Counted from the stretch's first letter, positions 1-12,858 are shown. The stretch: 64,000 nucleotides of DNA from Hysterangium stoloniferum (GCA_015178975.1 WHVD01000222.1:1-64000), one strand, 5' to 3'. Made by a program: numbers and translations. Notes: generated by a model not told the origin, from the sequence alone.

Positions 1-1103
1 TGAAACTGGTGCTCCAATAGTCGTAGGCGGTAGTAGATCCCGACACCATTCACGACATAGCTCTCCCCACGACCCTCCGGCTGTGATTATGCCTCGTTTG
101 AGATCGCGGTCGCGGTCCAGGTCACCTTCCCGTGGGCCGTCTCAAATAATAATCTCGGGACATGAGCGAGGGAGTTCGAGGCGTCGATCGCATTCCCGAT
201 TCCATGAAACTGGTGCTCCAATAGTCGTAGGCGGTAGTAGATCCGGGCACCACTCACGACATTCTTCTCCTCATGGCCCTCAGACAATGGTTATTCCCAG
301 GCCAGGATCGCGGTCGCGGTCCAGGTCACCCTCCCGTAGGCCGTCTCAAGTAATATTCTCGGGACATGAGCGAGGGAGTTCGAGGCGTCGATCGCATTCC
401 CGATTCCATGAAACTGGTGCTCCAATAGTCGTAGGCGGTAGTAGATCCGGGCACCACTCACGACATTCTTCTCCTCATGGGCCTCAGACAATAGTTATTC
501 CCAGGCCAGGATCGCGGTCGCGGTCCAGGTCACCCCCCCGCGGGCGGTCTCAAGTAATATTCTCGGGACATGAGCCAGGAAGATCGAGGCATCGATCTCA
601 TTCCCGATTCCATGAAACTGGTGCTCCAATAGTCGTAGGCGGTAGTAGATCCGGGCACCACTCACGACATTCTTCTCCTCATGGCCCTCAGACAATAGTT
701 ATTCCCAGGCCAGGATCGCGGTCGCGGTCCAGGTCACCCTCCCGCGGGCGGTCTCAAGTAATATTCTCGGAACATGAGCGAGGGAGATCGAGGCGTCGAT
801 CTCATTCCCGATTCCATGAAACTGGTGCTCCAATAGTCGTAGGCGGTAGCAGATCCGGGCACCACTCACGGCATTCTTCTCCTCATGGCCCTCAGACAAT
901 AGTTATTCCCAGGCCAGGATCGCGGTCGCGGTCCAGGTCACCCTCCCGCGGGCGGTCTCAAGTAATATTCCCGGGACATGAGCGAGGGAGTTCGAGACGT
1001 CGGTCCCATCCCCGATTCCATGAAACTGGTGCTCCAATAGTTGTAGGCGGTAGTAGATCCGGGGGCTACTCACGATATCCTTCTCCTCATGACCCTCAGA
1101 CAA
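1..1103 (+). repeat. 204-bp coding tandem repeat
   Basis: About five and a half head-to-tail copies, with equivalent points at 87, 291, 495, 699 and 903. Each unit encodes 68 residues including SRSRSRSPSRG, RFHETGAPIVVGG and HHSRHSSPHGPQT. Copies are nearly identical even at synonymous sites. The exact 204-bp spacing also creates a 66-codon antisense open frame in every copy, which is a by-product of the repeat. Confidence 0.9.
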
Positions 1104-4100
1104 TAGTCATTCCCAGATCGAGATCGCGGTCCAGGCCGAGATCGCATGGACCGTCTCAAATAGCTATTGGAAGGAGTAGCTCAAGGCATCCCTCTCGTCC
1201 CCGCAGCGCAACCATGGTCCTAGGGGATGCACCTTATGCTGGATCCAGGCGCCACTCTCCTCAGACGGTATTCGTTCCCCGTTCGAGATCGCGGTCCAGG
1301 TCTAGGTCACATGGACCGTCTCAGATAGTTGTTAGGAGTAGGTCAAGGCATAGCTCTCGTCCCCGCAGCACAGCCATGGTTTTAGGTGATGCACCTTATA
1401 CTGGATCCAGACGCCACTCTCCTCAGACCGTACTCATTCCCCGTTCGAGATCGCGGTCCAGATCCAGGTCAAGGCATAGCTCTCGTCCCCGCAGCACAGC
1501 CATGGTTTTAGGTGATGCACCTTATACTGGATCCAGACGCCACTCTCCTCAGACCGTACTCATTCCCCGTTCGAGATCGCGGTCCAGGTCAAGGCATAGC
1601 TCTCGTCCCCGCAGCACAGCCATGGTTTTAGGTGATGCACCTTATACTGGATCCAGACGCCACTCTCCTCAGACCGTAGTCATTCCCCGTTCGAGATCGC
1701 GGTCCAGGTCTAGATCACATGGGCCGTCTCAAACAGTTGTTAGGAGTAGATCAAGGCATACCTCTCGTCCCCGCAGCACAACCATGGTTGTAGATGATGC
1801 ACCTTATGCTGAATCCAGGCGCCACTCTCCTCAGGCCGTAATCGTCCCGCGCCGCTCAAGGTCACGATCACAGTCGCAGTTCGACGAAGGACAACCGAGA
1901 ATAGCAGTTGTGGAAAGTTCTCCGAGTTTGTCCCACCATACAAGATCACGACCGCATTCTCGGATGTTCGTCTCTGACGAAAGGGACGCTCCACATATTG
2001 CATCTGATCATGACCCCCGATCGCGTCCACAAAGTGAAAGGGGTAGTCATGCTCCCCGCGACCGGTCGCGCTCACGACTCTCACATGCGAGGCTAGATAC
2101 CCCGCATCCTGTGGAGGAGCCAGACAGGCCAGATGACCATTTTGAAATAGGCACTCATCGTGGATCCAGTCCTCAGATAATCAGACCATCTCGCAGTTCT
2201 GGTTCTAGGTCTATAGCTTCTGATGATCACTTTCCTGGCCCTCATGGTAGGATGCCTTCTGAGACTGGTTCACGGCGTCCAATTTTGACCGACCTGGAAC
2301 GTGATGGCGGTCACCCAGCTCGTCCTTCTGCAGGGGAGTTTGTCACGGAGGGTGATCAACCACAGCCAGCTCATGGTCTTCAATTTGCGGTAAGCACGAT
2401 ATGTACCTACAAAATTCACGTATACTAATTCAGCCCTTTCAGACATCTGGCAGTGTCGATCACCCGAGTCATAGTCGTAGTCGTACACAGTCTATCAGAT
2501 CTGCTAGACCGGTCAGTCCAACTATTGTTGTCGTTCCGAGACGCCAGTCTTTGCAAGACGATGGCGGGACACCGATACGCCCTCATTCGCGGCAGCATAC
2601 TCGTACCCCCACAATTGTTCCTGATGAGTCTGAGCATGAGGAAGGACGGGGACACCCGCGGCAACACCAACGAAGACCTACCCAAGGTAGCGTTATCATC
2701 CCTAGAAGTCCTGCGCGATCACCCTCCCGCGGGGTTTCATATGAACAACACGATCGCCCAGATTCTCGAACTATTATACGCCCAGGCTCTGATCGAACAT
2801 TCACCAGAAGTCCTGTGCGATCACCCTCCCGCGGAGCTTCATATGAACAACACGACCGCCCAGATTCTCGAACTATTATTCGCTCAGGCTCTGATCGAGC
2901 ACTCCCCAGTGATGGCCGTAGTTCACCGTACCCTGCTCGATCGCTCTCTCGCTCAGACGGTTCTCTCCGAGATCAATATAGCAGGCGCACCACTTCACGA
3001 GATCCTTCTCATCCTGGTCCGGGTGGTCGTCCCACGCATACCGGAGAGAGCGGTAGACAGACGCCGGTGATAGTACCTCCCAGTCCCAGAAGACGTACCC
3101 CAGTGGAAGAGCATGACCGTGGGCCAGGACCCCTTCCTGGCCACGAAGCACTTGGGTCTGTGGCTTCTGATGATGTTCAGCCTCCTGCTGCCTCTGAGGC
3201 TGTTTTACCTGTTGAAGAACACCTTGCTGAAGTATTTAACCAGGCAGAGGATGAGCGAAGGATACGACATGCAGAGGCTGAACATCGTCGCGACGAGTTA
3301 GCCATGGCAGCGGAAAGCCGCCGAGACGAGGCATTTGCTGCACACGAGGATGAACGTCAACGCATATTTGAAGAAGGAGAACGAAAGCGTAACGATACTT
3401 GCGAAGCTATAAGAGAGGAGATTTTCAATGTCAGGGAAGAACAACGCCGTGAGATTTCCCAAGCAACTGAGTCTGATCGACAGACAATCGCGAGTCAGGC
3501 CGAATCTGAACGTGTTGCCTCAATTCGCGAGGCCATAGATGCCGCCGCAGAAAGTCAGGTGGAAAGTATATGCACTGTAATACAAACAGAAAGGGATGAT
3601 GTGGAGCGTCAAAGAGCCAAATTCGCCGAGGAGCGTGCTCGCTTGCTCCAGGAAAAAGAAGATAAGAAGACCCAACTAAAAGCCGAGCATGCTGCCAAAA
3701 TCCAGGCCCTGCAGGATGAGCTTCTTATGTTGCGCGAAACGTCAAAAGCTTACAAGACGGAAAGAGATGAAGAGGAGATCCAACAGCGAGAACAACGAAA
3801 GGCAGAACTCGAACAACGGGATGAAGCACTACGCAATCATTTACAGGACATAACAGACCTCCTTCAAGCAAAGAAAATTCGATGTGACGAATTGCAAGCA
3901 GCGCACGACAGACGCATGGCAGAGAAGGCGGAAAGACGTATCAAAAGAGAAGCCGATTTGACTCACTTGGATGACTTGGTCAAACGCATTGCGGATGCAC
4001 ACGAAGAGGAAAAAGATTTGATGGCGGCGGAAAAGGAACGTCAAGCTACTAAACCAAGTGAGTTTAATGTGCTCGCCATTTTACTTCCAGCCTGATATTC

Positions 4101-5060
4101 TTCGCAGGTATTGAGCAGCTTCTCGAGGCTCTACAGCGACATGGTCAAGAACACGATGCCTCGCTCGCCTCTTTAACAGAAGGTTTGATTACTGCCTCGG
4201 AATGTTGCGAGTGCTAAAGTCTAGTACAGGTTGGCGCGCAGATCATGAAAAACGGGACAATGAGACTCTAGAGGCCGTCAAGACAACCGCTCAAGAACAA
4301 GTACCATTCAACATTCAAGGCGTACGTATTTCCATTTGAGCATTACGAATTAACATACTGACTTTAAAGGCAGTATCTTGACCAATTCAGTAGAGCTCTG
4401 GCTGAAGAAGTGAGTATGTTATTGAGCGAAGTAGGCAAATTGCGGGAGGAGAAGCGCAATATACAACAGTGCGGCCTTATTTGCTTTTGTTTTTAATAGC
4501 CCTTACATTCTTCGCAGTGAATTGGGCTTTTTGATGTGTATGAGGCGTAAATACGGCCCAGGTGGCGAGTTTGAGTCTAATTGGTATACTTAATGATGCT
4601 TGTCGCCCATTTCCATGCTCATAAACTAACTAGGAGTCCACCTATGCCCCCATACTGGGGAGGTCCAGGTGATCAACCTCCACCAGGCGGGCCACCTCCA
4701 CCTGATGGACCTCCACCTGAAGAACCGCCCATCCCCGCCGCGAAGGGAGCTTGGCACGGTGTTCGTCCACAAGCTCCACCCAAATTGTCCAAGCGACAAA
4801 GAAAGCAAAAGGAAGCGGAAGAAGCGGCTGCTGCTGCAAGGTCTGCAAGTATTCCTGCTGATCCGCGAATTGCATCATGGGCAACTTGGCAACGTCAGTA
4901 ATGTCGGATTATTTTCCTCCTTCTAAAAGTCACTGAGGTTTCTGCAATAGCTAACCCTCAATGGGCACCTACGCCCTCACAGCAAGAGATAGAACTCGTA
5001 GCACCAGAGTCATCCCCGGGTCTGTTCGGTCCTCGCTCGCCTGTTAAAAAAGCAGCTTGA
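1..5060 (+). CDS. Ser/Arg-rich repeat and coiled-coil protein, 5' end outside window
   Basis: The frame is already open at base 2, so the start codon lies upstream. Exons read: 1-2389, 2443-4057, 4108-4182, then five short exons, ending at TGA 5058-5060. The N-terminal half visible here is RS-rich: 68-residue repeats, then shorter units around the motif MVLGDAPY. A second region (about 2443-3200) is also Arg/Ser/Pro-rich. It is followed by a long charged coiled coil rich in E, R, K and Q (about 3200-4060). The tail carries a distinctive block with MCMRRKYGPGG and a Pro/Gly-rich stretch with PPMPPYWGGPG. RS content suggests RNA processing or nuclear scaffolding, but I recognise no named family. 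All introns close the frame with canonical GT-AG borders. The product is clearly a real gene; its function is unknown. Confidence 0.8.
1125..1860 (+). repeat. Second coding tandem repeat, 120-162 bp units
   Basis: The motif ATGGT[CT]T/CTAGG encoding MVLGDAPY recurs near 1213, 1375, 1501, 1621 and 1783, giving unit lengths of 162, 126, 120 and 162 bp. The shorter units lack the SHGPSQIVVRSRSRH segment, so they look like internal deletion derivatives of the 162-bp unit. Confidence 0.8.
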
Positions 5061-5764
5061 TTATTGTGGAGACATTGATTCCCAGCCATGCACGCCTGAC
5101 TTTTTTTCTCTCTTATACCTTTATACCTATACGACAATTACGAATACCCTTATGAGTCATGCCATGCACGTTATGTTACCATACATAATAAACCATACAT
5201 ATTCACCGATGGCATATTAAAACTACTGAGACCACTGAAGGGTGATTTGAAAATTAATCCTTCTATACCTGTGGGAAACATTATGACATTTGATCCTGTG
5301 ACAGAGTCCAATGTGTTGTGACTTTTGAGTATATTATTTTTTCTCATTTCACTTCCCATTTCCGACATCGCTGTATGTGTCCAAGCACCGTAATATGGCT
5401 GTAGGGCGAAGATTTTGTTATTATGTATGCCCAGCACCTTGAGAGTTAGCGGGTATGTCGGGCTAATTTCTAGACTTTGTTTTTGTGCCTTTGTTGTCAT
5501 CTGGTGTCGATTATCTAATGCAGCGCGTGTCTGCCGCCTTAGATATCTTCATCGCCTGTGGTTGCGGCTGGCTTCGCTTTACGTAATTTTTGCCAAAAAA
5601 CATCCTCTCAGTGGCTCACGTGATCTACGCGCCATAGTTACATAAGTGTGTTGTTTGCGGAAAGACATTCGTTCGGTTCCTGCTTTCAAACTCAGCGCTT
5701 GCTGTCCTAGTCCGCAACTTACAGCGACTAGACTGTGACCTCTCACTCTTAATCCTTTACCATC
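5061..5764 (+). other. Intergenic region between RS-repeat gene and Nup98
   Basis: About 700 bp with no supportable gene. Open frames on both strands lack family signal and splice context. It should hold the 3' UTR of the upstream gene and the Nup98 promoter; no specific element is obvious. Confidence 0.5.
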
Positions 5765-5800
5765 ATGTCTTCAATCTTTGGTTCATTTGGCAACAATCAA

Positions 5801-5840
<40 letters not shown>

Positions 5841-8800
5841 CCCAAAATAATGCCTTTGGACAGCCTGGCTTTGGTGGCGGTGCCACTGGTACGGTCCTTC
5901 CTGGGTATGACTCGATAACCACTGATAAATAGACAGGTTTTGGCGCGTTCGGCCAGAATCCTCAGCAGCAGCAGCAGCCAACCGTGAATCCAATGTTCGG
6001 TGGTCTAGCTGCTTCTACTTCTTCTGCTCCCAGTGGTGGTTTTGGTACGTGTAGATTTCATTTTTCATTCAGAATGTGCAACTCATCCAACGTGTCAGGT
6101 GCGTTTTCCAATCCGTCCACTTCCGCCAATGCCTTCAACCAGCCAAAGCCTGCGTTTGGTGCCACAGGGGGTGGTGCGTTTGGGAACCCACAAACGTCTG
6201 CGTTCGGAAGCACGACTGGTAGCACGTTTGGGGGCAGTGGTAGTGCCTTTGGGGCCTCAGGATCAGGCACGGGTGCATTTGGTGGTCAAGCACCTTCACA
6301 ACCTCAGCAGAATGCTTTCGGGGGAGGTCTGTTTGGAAATAAGCCACAAGGCCCAGGATTTGGCTGTGAGTGTAATAAAGAAATTATTTATGCGAACTTT
6401 TACTGATGAGATCTCATTCCTACCTATATAGCTACTGCACTCGCTACGACGTCTTCGGCTTCCATTCCCACCACTGGATCCGCCAACCCACCTTTCCAAG
6501 AGGTTCAAGAGAGAGATCCCGGTCCGGGTAACACTATGCTGCACTTCCAATCAATATCTTGTATGCCCGAGTATCGCAACATATCTTTTGAGGTAAACAT
6601 TATCTCCTTCCACTTAAATTTCATCAGTATAGATCTCAATTATGCATAGGAACTCCGTGTTCAAGACTACCAACAAGGGCGGAAGGTGGCTAACGCAAGT
6701 GGTGGCTTCGGCGCCTCGGCAGGGTTTGGTGTAACGACCCAACCCGCTCCGAATGCGTTTGGTTCAACCCAAGCTTTGGGTGCGTTCGGTTCACAGACAC
6801 AACAGCCGGCGACAGGGTTTGGAGGCTTCGGACAGCAGCCACAACAGAATGCGTTTGGTGGGTTCGCGGGACAACAACAGCAAAATCCTCAACCCACAAC
6901 AGCGTTCGGCACTTTTGGAACTCAGCAGCAACCGTCACAACAGTCCACGACAGGATTTGGCGGATTTAATCAACAGAATCAACAACCAGCGCCAGCAGGA
7001 GGTTTCAATGCATTCTCACAACCTAAAGGATTTGGTGCGTTCGGTATGGACCTCCTGTCTTATTTCTTTGTCTAAGTTTCTTACCATTCCTTAGGTGCCC
7101 AGACTCAAACTAATCCCAGCCCATTTGGTACATTTGGTGCAACGAGCAATACTGCGCAAGCCAACCCATCCCCCTTTGCTCAGCCTCAGCAGCAGCAAAA
7201 CCAATCTGCCTTCCAGAGTAATCCTCAAAATCCTTTATTAAAACCAAGCGTGTTTGGCACACCAAGTCCATTTGCCTCCGCCGGCGGTCAACAACAACAG
7301 CCACAAGCAGGCGCGTTCGGAAGTACCACACAGCAGCCAACAGGGGGATTATTTGGGAACACAGGCCAAGCCAGCGGTATGTCAATTCGCTACTTCCTGT
7401 TTGTACTTCCAACTCACCGTTGACCTTGCTAGCATTTTCGCAACCTGCACAGCAACCAAATCCTTTCGGCGGGGCACCCGCTGGAGGTGGCCTGTTTGGT
7501 AATAACCAGAATCAACAGCAACAAGCTACGCCTAGTAGCGGGTTTGGCTCACTTTTTAATAAGCCGGCTGGGTCCGGACCCTTTGGCACCACTCCATCCA
7601 CAACAACCCAAGCGCAGCCTTTACAGAACCCGAATCCTAGTAACCCCTTGTTTAGCGGTGGGGGTGGATTGTTTAGTAACACTACGACGAATACGCAACA
7701 GCAGCCGTCTACACTCACCACAGGCTTTAGCGGCGGGACCACTGGCGGTATCTTTAGCGGCGTTAAATCAGCTGCTCCTGCGCCTTCCTTTAGCGGCGGC
7801 AGCATCTTTGGAAATAATAATAACCAGCAGCAACAGCAGCCCTCCGGCTTAGGTGGCGGAGGGCTATTCAGTAGCAATGTACAGCCACAAGGCCAACAAG
7901 GTTCTTCCGTGTTTGGCGGTTCCATGTTCGGGAATTCAAATACACAGCAACAGCAGCCCAACTTAACTGCTTCAATTGACCAGCCCCTTCCTTCTACCCT
8001 TCCGGCTCTACCGCCGCTGGCCTCTAGTAGAAGTCCGGATAAGAAGAAGAGTAATGTCTTTGCCGATGTTGCTGCACGTTCAACCCCGCGCTATACCCCT
8101 GCGAGCACCTTGGGATATACCCCGCCTGCACCAGGATCCAAATTGCGCGGTTTCGGTACAAGCATAGCGACATCTATAACGGGTAGACCACAGAGCCCAT
8201 TCTCATTACCTACTCAGAGGCCTTCTCCTGGCAAGGCCGCTTTGCCATTCACTGAAAGCAAAAGCTTGCTTTCACCTGAAGCTTTTACGAGCGGAGCCGG
8301 CGGTAGTTTGCAGCTTCTTGGTGGTGCACGCCAAAGCGTGAAGAAACTGATTCTGGAGAAGCGTGTTGATGAGGATGAATTACATCGGATGCGTACACAG
8401 CATGGAGGAGCGACGAGTCCTTCTAAAGGACGTGAAGTACGCTTCAACCCAGCATTAGGTGTGGCTGCCAGGGAGAAAGATAATAACGAGTCCGTTCATG
8501 AATCTGTGGCCCCCGTACCCCAACGAGTACCCTCTATCCAGGCGAATGCTAAAGCACCGACCAAGACAACTGCGCCAATTGCTTCTGAAGACGCACCTCT
8601 CGATCCTCAAGAAGGCGAATACTGGTGTCTGCCTACGGTCACGGACCTCCAACGCCTTTCATTCAGCGAATTGCAGGCTGTTAAAAATTTCACTGTTGGG
8701 CGTGTTGGATACGGTACTATCCAATTCTTGCAGCCTGTCGATCTCACCTCTGTTCCTTCTATTGCTGAATTGCCTGGTAAAATCGTTATGTTCGAACATA

Positions 8801-9045
8801 TGGAGTGCACATTGTACACCGACGAGCGGTTGCGGCCACCTGCAGGAGAGGGTCTTAATGTCCCAGCTCGCATTAAGCTCGACAGGTGTTGGGCTATAGA
8901 TAAGAGCACTCGGGAGCCGATTAAGGATCCCAAGGACCCGAAATATCAACAGCGTTTGCGGAAGATGCAGGGTCAGGAAGGCGCTGAGTTTACTGGCTTC
9001 GATAATGAAACTGGTGTTTGGGAATTTACCGTACAAGAGTTTTAA
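5765..9045 (+). CDS. NUP98: Nucleoporin Nup98 (FG-repeat, GLEBS, C-terminal nucleoporin domain)
   Basis: Seven exons: 5765-5888, 5937-6044, 6099-6365, 6432-6592, 6650-7043, 7095-7376 and 7433-9045, giving 982 aa. The start MSSIFGSFGNN leads into a poly-Gln tract and FG/GLFG-type repeats (AFG, GLFGN) that would line the nuclear pore channel. Around residues 183-235 sits a Gle2/Rae1-binding (GLEBS) motif, visible as the stretches MLHFQSISCMPEYR and EELRVQDYQQGRK. Repeats continue to about residue 560. The last 145 residues match the Nup98 autoproteolytic domain fold (EGEYWCLP, NFTVGRVGYGTIQF, GLNVPARIKLDRCW). The ORF ends at VQEF, exactly where other fungal and animal precursors are cut, with no HFS site and no Nup96/Nup145C part. 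It resembles yeast Nup100/Nup116 or a stand-alone Nup98. Function in mRNA export and pore permeability is inferred from the family. Confidence 0.95.
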
Positions 9046-9170
9046 GACCTTATTATCACCCCACCCGCGACTCGTACATTATTTATAGCTGCTGGTTGAA
9101 TTCAGCGATCGCGTGTTCTCATTCTTTAGTTAGTAATGTCTTGTTAGGGAAGCATGGCTTGCAATAGGTA

Positions 9171-9322
9171 GTATGGCATTTGACTCGGTAGTATAGCGTT
9201 TGACTCGTTAGTATGGCATGTCGATCTCATTAGTATAGCATGTCGATCTCATTAGTATAGCATATTTCAGGCTTTTCAGTATGGCATGTCGATCTCATTA
9301 GTATAGCATTTTCAGGCTTTCA
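9171..9322 (+). repeat. Minisatellite in the Nup98/ThrRS convergent spacer
   Basis: Seven units of 20-24 bp, each starting GTATGGCAT or GTATAGCAT, with three endings: TTGACTCGGTA, GTCGATCTCATTA and (T)TTCAGGCTTTCA. The array lies 125 bp after the Nup98 stop, in the 440-bp gap between two convergent genes, so it probably falls in one or both 3' UTRs. Nothing else is evident in 9046-9484. Confidence 0.8.
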
Positions 9323-9484
9323 GTAGGATAGGGAACCCCAATGAACGTATGCAATATATACCGTATACCTATATCACAAGATATCCGATATAAGAAAAGA
9401 TTTATAGTTCAGATTCATTAGGAAAATCGTATAGAGATAGATCGACAGTACACTGGTCTAACAAGGATAGTTGAACGAGTACGA

Positions 9485-12400
9485 TTATGCAGGTCCGAGC
9501 TTGTTGGTCAAGCTACGAGACTCCTTCAGTGCAAGTAGCTGAGAAACCACAATATCTAATGGAACATCCTCCGATCTGGCTTTGGTCCCCACGTCGTCAC
9601 GATTCCGTACATTGACGGACCGGGAGTCAAGTTCGGCTTGACCAACGACTAAGAAAGCGCCTGATTAATATTGGAACTCGCAAATAGTTTCCTTTAAAGA
9701 CTACTGACCGAGGATGAAATTGTATTGAGCAATTTCGCCATTCCGGATCTTCTTAGGTAAAGTGTTCTCGCCATTATCGACGTCTGCCCATAGGCCTAAC
9801 TTGGATAGTCGGTCGACAATCTCGGCCGCGTAATCTTTCTATTAGAGGTTTGTACCTCGCGTCAGAATTAGGGTTGAATAGGTTGAGGTGAAGGACGAAC
9901 GTATGGTGCGGCTACGGGAATGACGAGCACTTGTCGGGGCGATAACCAAAATGGCCTGTCACAAAACGTTTATTACACCAGAAAAACGGTCGCATAACAC
10001 TAAGACTCACCACTTGCCCCCAAAATGTTCCGTAACAATACCAATAAAGCGCTCCAAACTTCCCAAGATCGCACGGTGAATCATCACAGGACGGTTGGGT
10101 GGTCGGTCTACAGCATCGTGGTCCTCGGCACTACGGTACTTCAAGTTGAACTGGATGGGGAGCTGGAAGTCGAGCTGAATCGTGGCGCATTGGAAAGAGC
10201 GCCGAAGGGCATCGCGGATTTTTATGTCGATTTTTGGGCCGTAGAAGGCGCCGTCGCCTTCATTAAGTTCCCACTTGCCCGGGTGGAACTTATCGAGAGC
10301 TGAGGAGAGTTGCTGGCGGGAAATGCTGATGTAAATAACGAGGATTAAAAGCGGATAACTGACGCAACATACCTTTTCAGCTTCGTTCCAAGTCTCAATC
10401 GCTCCCAAGTACTTCTCAGGACGGGTGGAGAGCTCGAGCTTGAAGTCGAATCCAAAGATCCCGTAGATGTGTTGCAGGAAATCGAACAAGCCAGCAATCT
10501 CCTCGCCGATCTACCAGCATCAAAGGACCAAACCGTGATGCGTCTCAGCCACTCCAAATTACAGCAACCGAAGGCATTAAAACTGCGCACCTGTTCAGGG
10601 GTACAGAAAATATGCGTGTCATCCTGTACAAATCTCCTCACGCGAGTCAACCCCGTCAACGCCCCCGAGGCTTCATTCCGATGCAACACACCAAACTCCG
10701 CCATACGGATCGGTAGTTCCTTGTAGCTCCTATCGCGACTGTCAAAAATGACGCAGTGTCCGGGGCAGTTCATTGGCTTAAGCGCGAATTCCTCTTTTTC
10801 CACGTTGAGGAGGAACATGTCGTCCTTGTAATTCTGCCAGTGGCCGGAGGTTTGCCAAAGTTTGCTGTTGAACATGTTTGGGGATATTACTGAGTAGAAG
10901 AAAGGTCAGTGTATGAGTTGGAATGTGGGGGAAGGAAAGAAGTACCTTCTTGGTAGTCGCGTTTACGGTATTCGGACTGATCGTGGAGGACGTGTTAGAG
11001 GTTAGATTAACATGTAGTGGGATAAATACTGACGCGCATAAGCTCTAAGAGTGCATTGTAAATTCGAGTGCCGTGAGGTAAGAAAAACCCGCTGCCGGGA
11101 CTTAATTCGTGGAAGAAGAACAATTCTTGATCCTGCAAAAAAGTTATAATAATCACATTTACGTGCACAAAAATGGGCTAACATACCTTTCCAATTTTTC
11201 GGTGGTCACGCTTCGCTGCTTCAGCAAGGAAGGCCTTGTATTCTGCTAATTGTTTCGTGTCGGGGAAGGAGATACCATACACTCTTTGCAGCGAGTCATT
11301 GTTCTGATCCCCGAGGAAGTACGAGGCGGAGCTCTTGACGGACGTATCAGTGGTTGAATGGTAAAGTAAAAGGAGGAAAGACTACTTTGAGGACTGAGAA
11401 GGCCTTGATACGGCCAGTGTGGGGGATGTGAGGGCCTACACACAAATCGACCATAGGGCCGCAACGGTACACCGTGGTGGAGCTGCCATCTGGAATTTTA
11501 GTCTGGATGATATGGACCTTATATTTATTATACTAGACGGGAAAGTCAAGGTCTGAACATCGGTCGGTCCTCAGCGGCACACCAACTCACCTGGAACATC
11601 TCCAAGAGCTTCTCCTTCGACAACACGAGCCTTTCGAACCTCTGCTTCTCCTTGATTGCCAGCTTGCTCACGTCCTCGAGGGCAGGAAGATCAGATTCGA
11701 GGATATTCCGCTCGGTTATACCCATGCCCATTTCGTAGAAAAAGCCTTCATCAGTGGGAGGGCCGATGCAGAGGTGGCAGCCGAAATGGCGCTCGGCGGC
11801 TTCACCAAGGACGTGTGCGGAGGAATGCCAAAAGACGCGTTTTCCTGGAGTGACCGAGTTATGTGTGTAGCTAGCGAGGGGGGCAGGGCAAGAAGATAGT
11901 ACCTTCGTCGTTTTCGAAGTCTAGGAGTTCGAGTTTGCAAGAGGCCTCCAGCGGACGTTCCAAGTCCCATAATTGCCCATCCACCTTGTGAGTGAGAGAG
12001 AAGGGTTAACGCAGATGCTTCTGGGTAGACGGTAACGGGAAATGTGCTGACTTTTGCGATTACAATACGCTCTGAAAGGCTTTTCGATACTTCCTTTGCT
12101 ACATCCATCGGGCTCGTTTTCCAACTGGTCCCTTTCCTAATCGATCCATCTGGCATGGCAACTTGAATTTCCTGCCGTGGTTGGTCTGTCCGGTCATTCG
12201 TTGGTTAATAAGGCCACGTATAGTTTCGTGGGATGTAGACATACTTTCAACAAACTTATCATAAGCGGCTTTCTCCTTTTCAAAGATCTTAATTCTATGG
12301 TCAAAGTAATCTGGCGGGGGTTGCAGCTATCAAGCCAGCTGATCAGAACCAATCAACCATGTTTATACCTAAATTCAGAACATACCTCTAAACTTGAAGG

Positions 12401-12637
12401 GGCAGCTTTCGCCGGCTTTTCTTTCTTTACTTTCTTAGCTACTGGTACTGCACCCTCACCATGGACAGCCCCTGGTGGTAGAGTAACAGATGCAGTAGAG
12501 TGAACTGGATGAGGTGCGGTGCTAGCCATGATGTTACTATGGGTATAGCGAATGGAGTGATATTTGAGGGGATTTAATGTGCTTATGCTTGGACGATGAA
12601 TGAGTGAGACTGAGAATGCTTTCGCAAGGATTCTCAT
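9485..12637 (-). CDS. THS1: Threonyl-tRNA synthetase (cytosolic/mitochondrial)
   Basis: Charges tRNA-Thr. The first exon is 12386-12637; many short introns follow, and the stop is TAA at 9485-9487. Domains in order: a basic N-terminus; a TGS domain ([21 protein letters not shown], then [10 protein letters not shown]); a second-additional (editing) domain with the HxxxH metal motif [10 protein letters not shown]; class II catalytic core with [11 protein letters not shown] (motif 1 region), MNCPGH (zinc Cys) and [20 protein letters not shown] (motif 2); [10 protein letters not shown] and [10 protein letters not shown]; motif 3 region; and the C-terminal anticodon-binding domain ending NVRNRDDVG...LTNKLGPA. 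The first Met at 12637 gives [15 protein letters not shown], rich in Arg/Ser and free of acids, like a mitochondrial presequence. A second in-frame Met at 12529 ([11 protein letters not shown]) would start a cytosolic form. It is convergent with Nup98. Confidence 0.95.
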
Positions 12638-12858
12638 GCACTGACTCTTTTTACCAACACGCGAAGAGTCACAAGTGATAGGCGCTTGGTGACTTGGGCA
12701 TTATTTTATTCAAGCTTGTTTCAGAAATAAAAAATACTACAGGCTCATTAAAGTACGCGTCCAATAATCGGCGAAAAGCATATATGAATGCCCTAATTTT
12801 ATCACTTATGCTGAGCATAACATAATGAACATGATGGCGAAAGACATGCGTGTACACT

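Noticed and set aside
87..1103. Five antisense 66-codon open frames, one per 204-bp repeat unit
   Set aside because: They are shadows produced by codon periodicity of the RS repeat on the plus strand; the repeat length is a multiple of three, so the antisense frame stays open automatically.
7512..7961. Cys/Pro-rich 149-codon antisense frame in Nup98
   Set aside because: It is the reverse of the FG/Gln-rich Nup98 coding exon; composition is explained by that codon usage and there is no splice or promoter context.
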